A stretch of DNA of 64,000 nt from CAURNT01 sp963526495. GTDB lineage: Bacteria > Fusobacteriota > Fusobacteriia > Fusobacteriales > Leptotrichiaceae. Shown piece by piece: positions 63,988 through 64,000 of the stretch. The stretch lies in NCBI GenBank assembly GCA_963526495.1, contig CAURNT010000002.1, positions 31,798 through 95,797 on the forward strand. The letters run 5' to 3'. The notes below the pieces were generated by a model. The model was not told where the DNA came from and searched no databases. It saw only the letters and a program-made list of their open reading frames with translations. Within the stretch, counting starts at the first letter, position 1. Each line of letters begins with the position of its first letter. The position numbers were made by a program, and so were the translations under genes.

Positions 63988-64000
63988 AGATATTGTCCAC

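Overview
The window is very A+T-rich DNA, about one quarter G+C by eye, densely packed with short gaps and many 1-20 nt gene overlaps. It encodes an outer-membrane machinery (BamA, TamB) beside genes usually thought of as Firmicute-like (WhiA, a DUF1694/YueI protein, a PadR-DUF1700 unit, a mevalonate pathway, an EamA transporter). A diderm with this mix and base composition points to the Fusobacteriota, most likely the Leptotrichiaceae (Streptobacillus, Sneathia or Leptotrichia type). That is inference from gene content, not a database match. Nearly every recognisable promoter has a sigma-70-type -35 and -10 separated by exactly 17 bases, often with an extended TGn -10.

Layout. 1-10.6 kb: one long operon running rsmE (3' end), rsfS, mrdA (PBP2), rsmG, tamB, bamA, which couples ribosome modification to envelope building. 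10.7-13.3 kb: a secreted esterase and a secreted serine beta-lactamase-like hydrolase. 13.3-16.2 kb: nrdD-nrdG, anaerobic nucleotide reduction, behind a near-ideal NrdR box. 16.2-22.4 kb: an orphan galactitol-type PTS EIIC with an OsmC-like protein, divergent from a histidine phosphatase, a lipoprotein deacetylase and an NfeD/SPFH pair; then a lytic transglycosylase. 22.5-26.1 kb (minus): HAD hydrolase, mnmG, a YwaF-like membrane protein. 26.4-29.7 kb: a 68-residue possible ribbon-helix-helix protein, then mevalonate kinase, diphosphomevalonate decarboxylase, phosphomevalonate kinase and a small secreted, possibly beta-barrel protein. 29.7-31.8 kb (minus): a CobW GTPase and an NADP-type secondary alcohol dehydrogenase. 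32.2-35.7 kb: whiA, an unknown gene, serS and a GH25 lysozyme. 35.6-39.0 kb: an accessory segment with a three-gene ABC exporter, bracketed by two roughly 110-base direct repeats that each carry the 3' end of the lysozyme gene and a promoter. 39.0-42.6 kb: fba, two small secreted proteins that look like distant paralogues, pyrG. 42.7-45.1 kb (minus): ptsH, rho, an RNase H, a 72-residue protein. 45.2-52.1 kb: a double-exonuclease protein, nadK, recN, a Xer recombinase, a membrane protein, a DUF1694 protein, murA. 52.1-54.1 kb: PadR regulator plus two membrane/surface proteins. 54.2-63.5 kb: rlmB, leuS, an EamA transporter, a TPR-DUF4037 protein and its DUF4125 partner, thrS, a BI-1 family protein. 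The last 450 bases are non-coding and end at a strong promoter whose gene lies outside the window.

The items most worth following are the repeat-flanked ABC island with decayed coding sequence inside it, the TPR-nucleotidyltransferase-like (DUF4037)/DUF4125 pair, the tandem DEDDh exonuclease protein, the triplicated block inside TamB, and the PadR-controlled pair of anchored beta-rich proteins. No CRISPR array, tRNA, rRNA, intact insertion sequence or prophage was seen.
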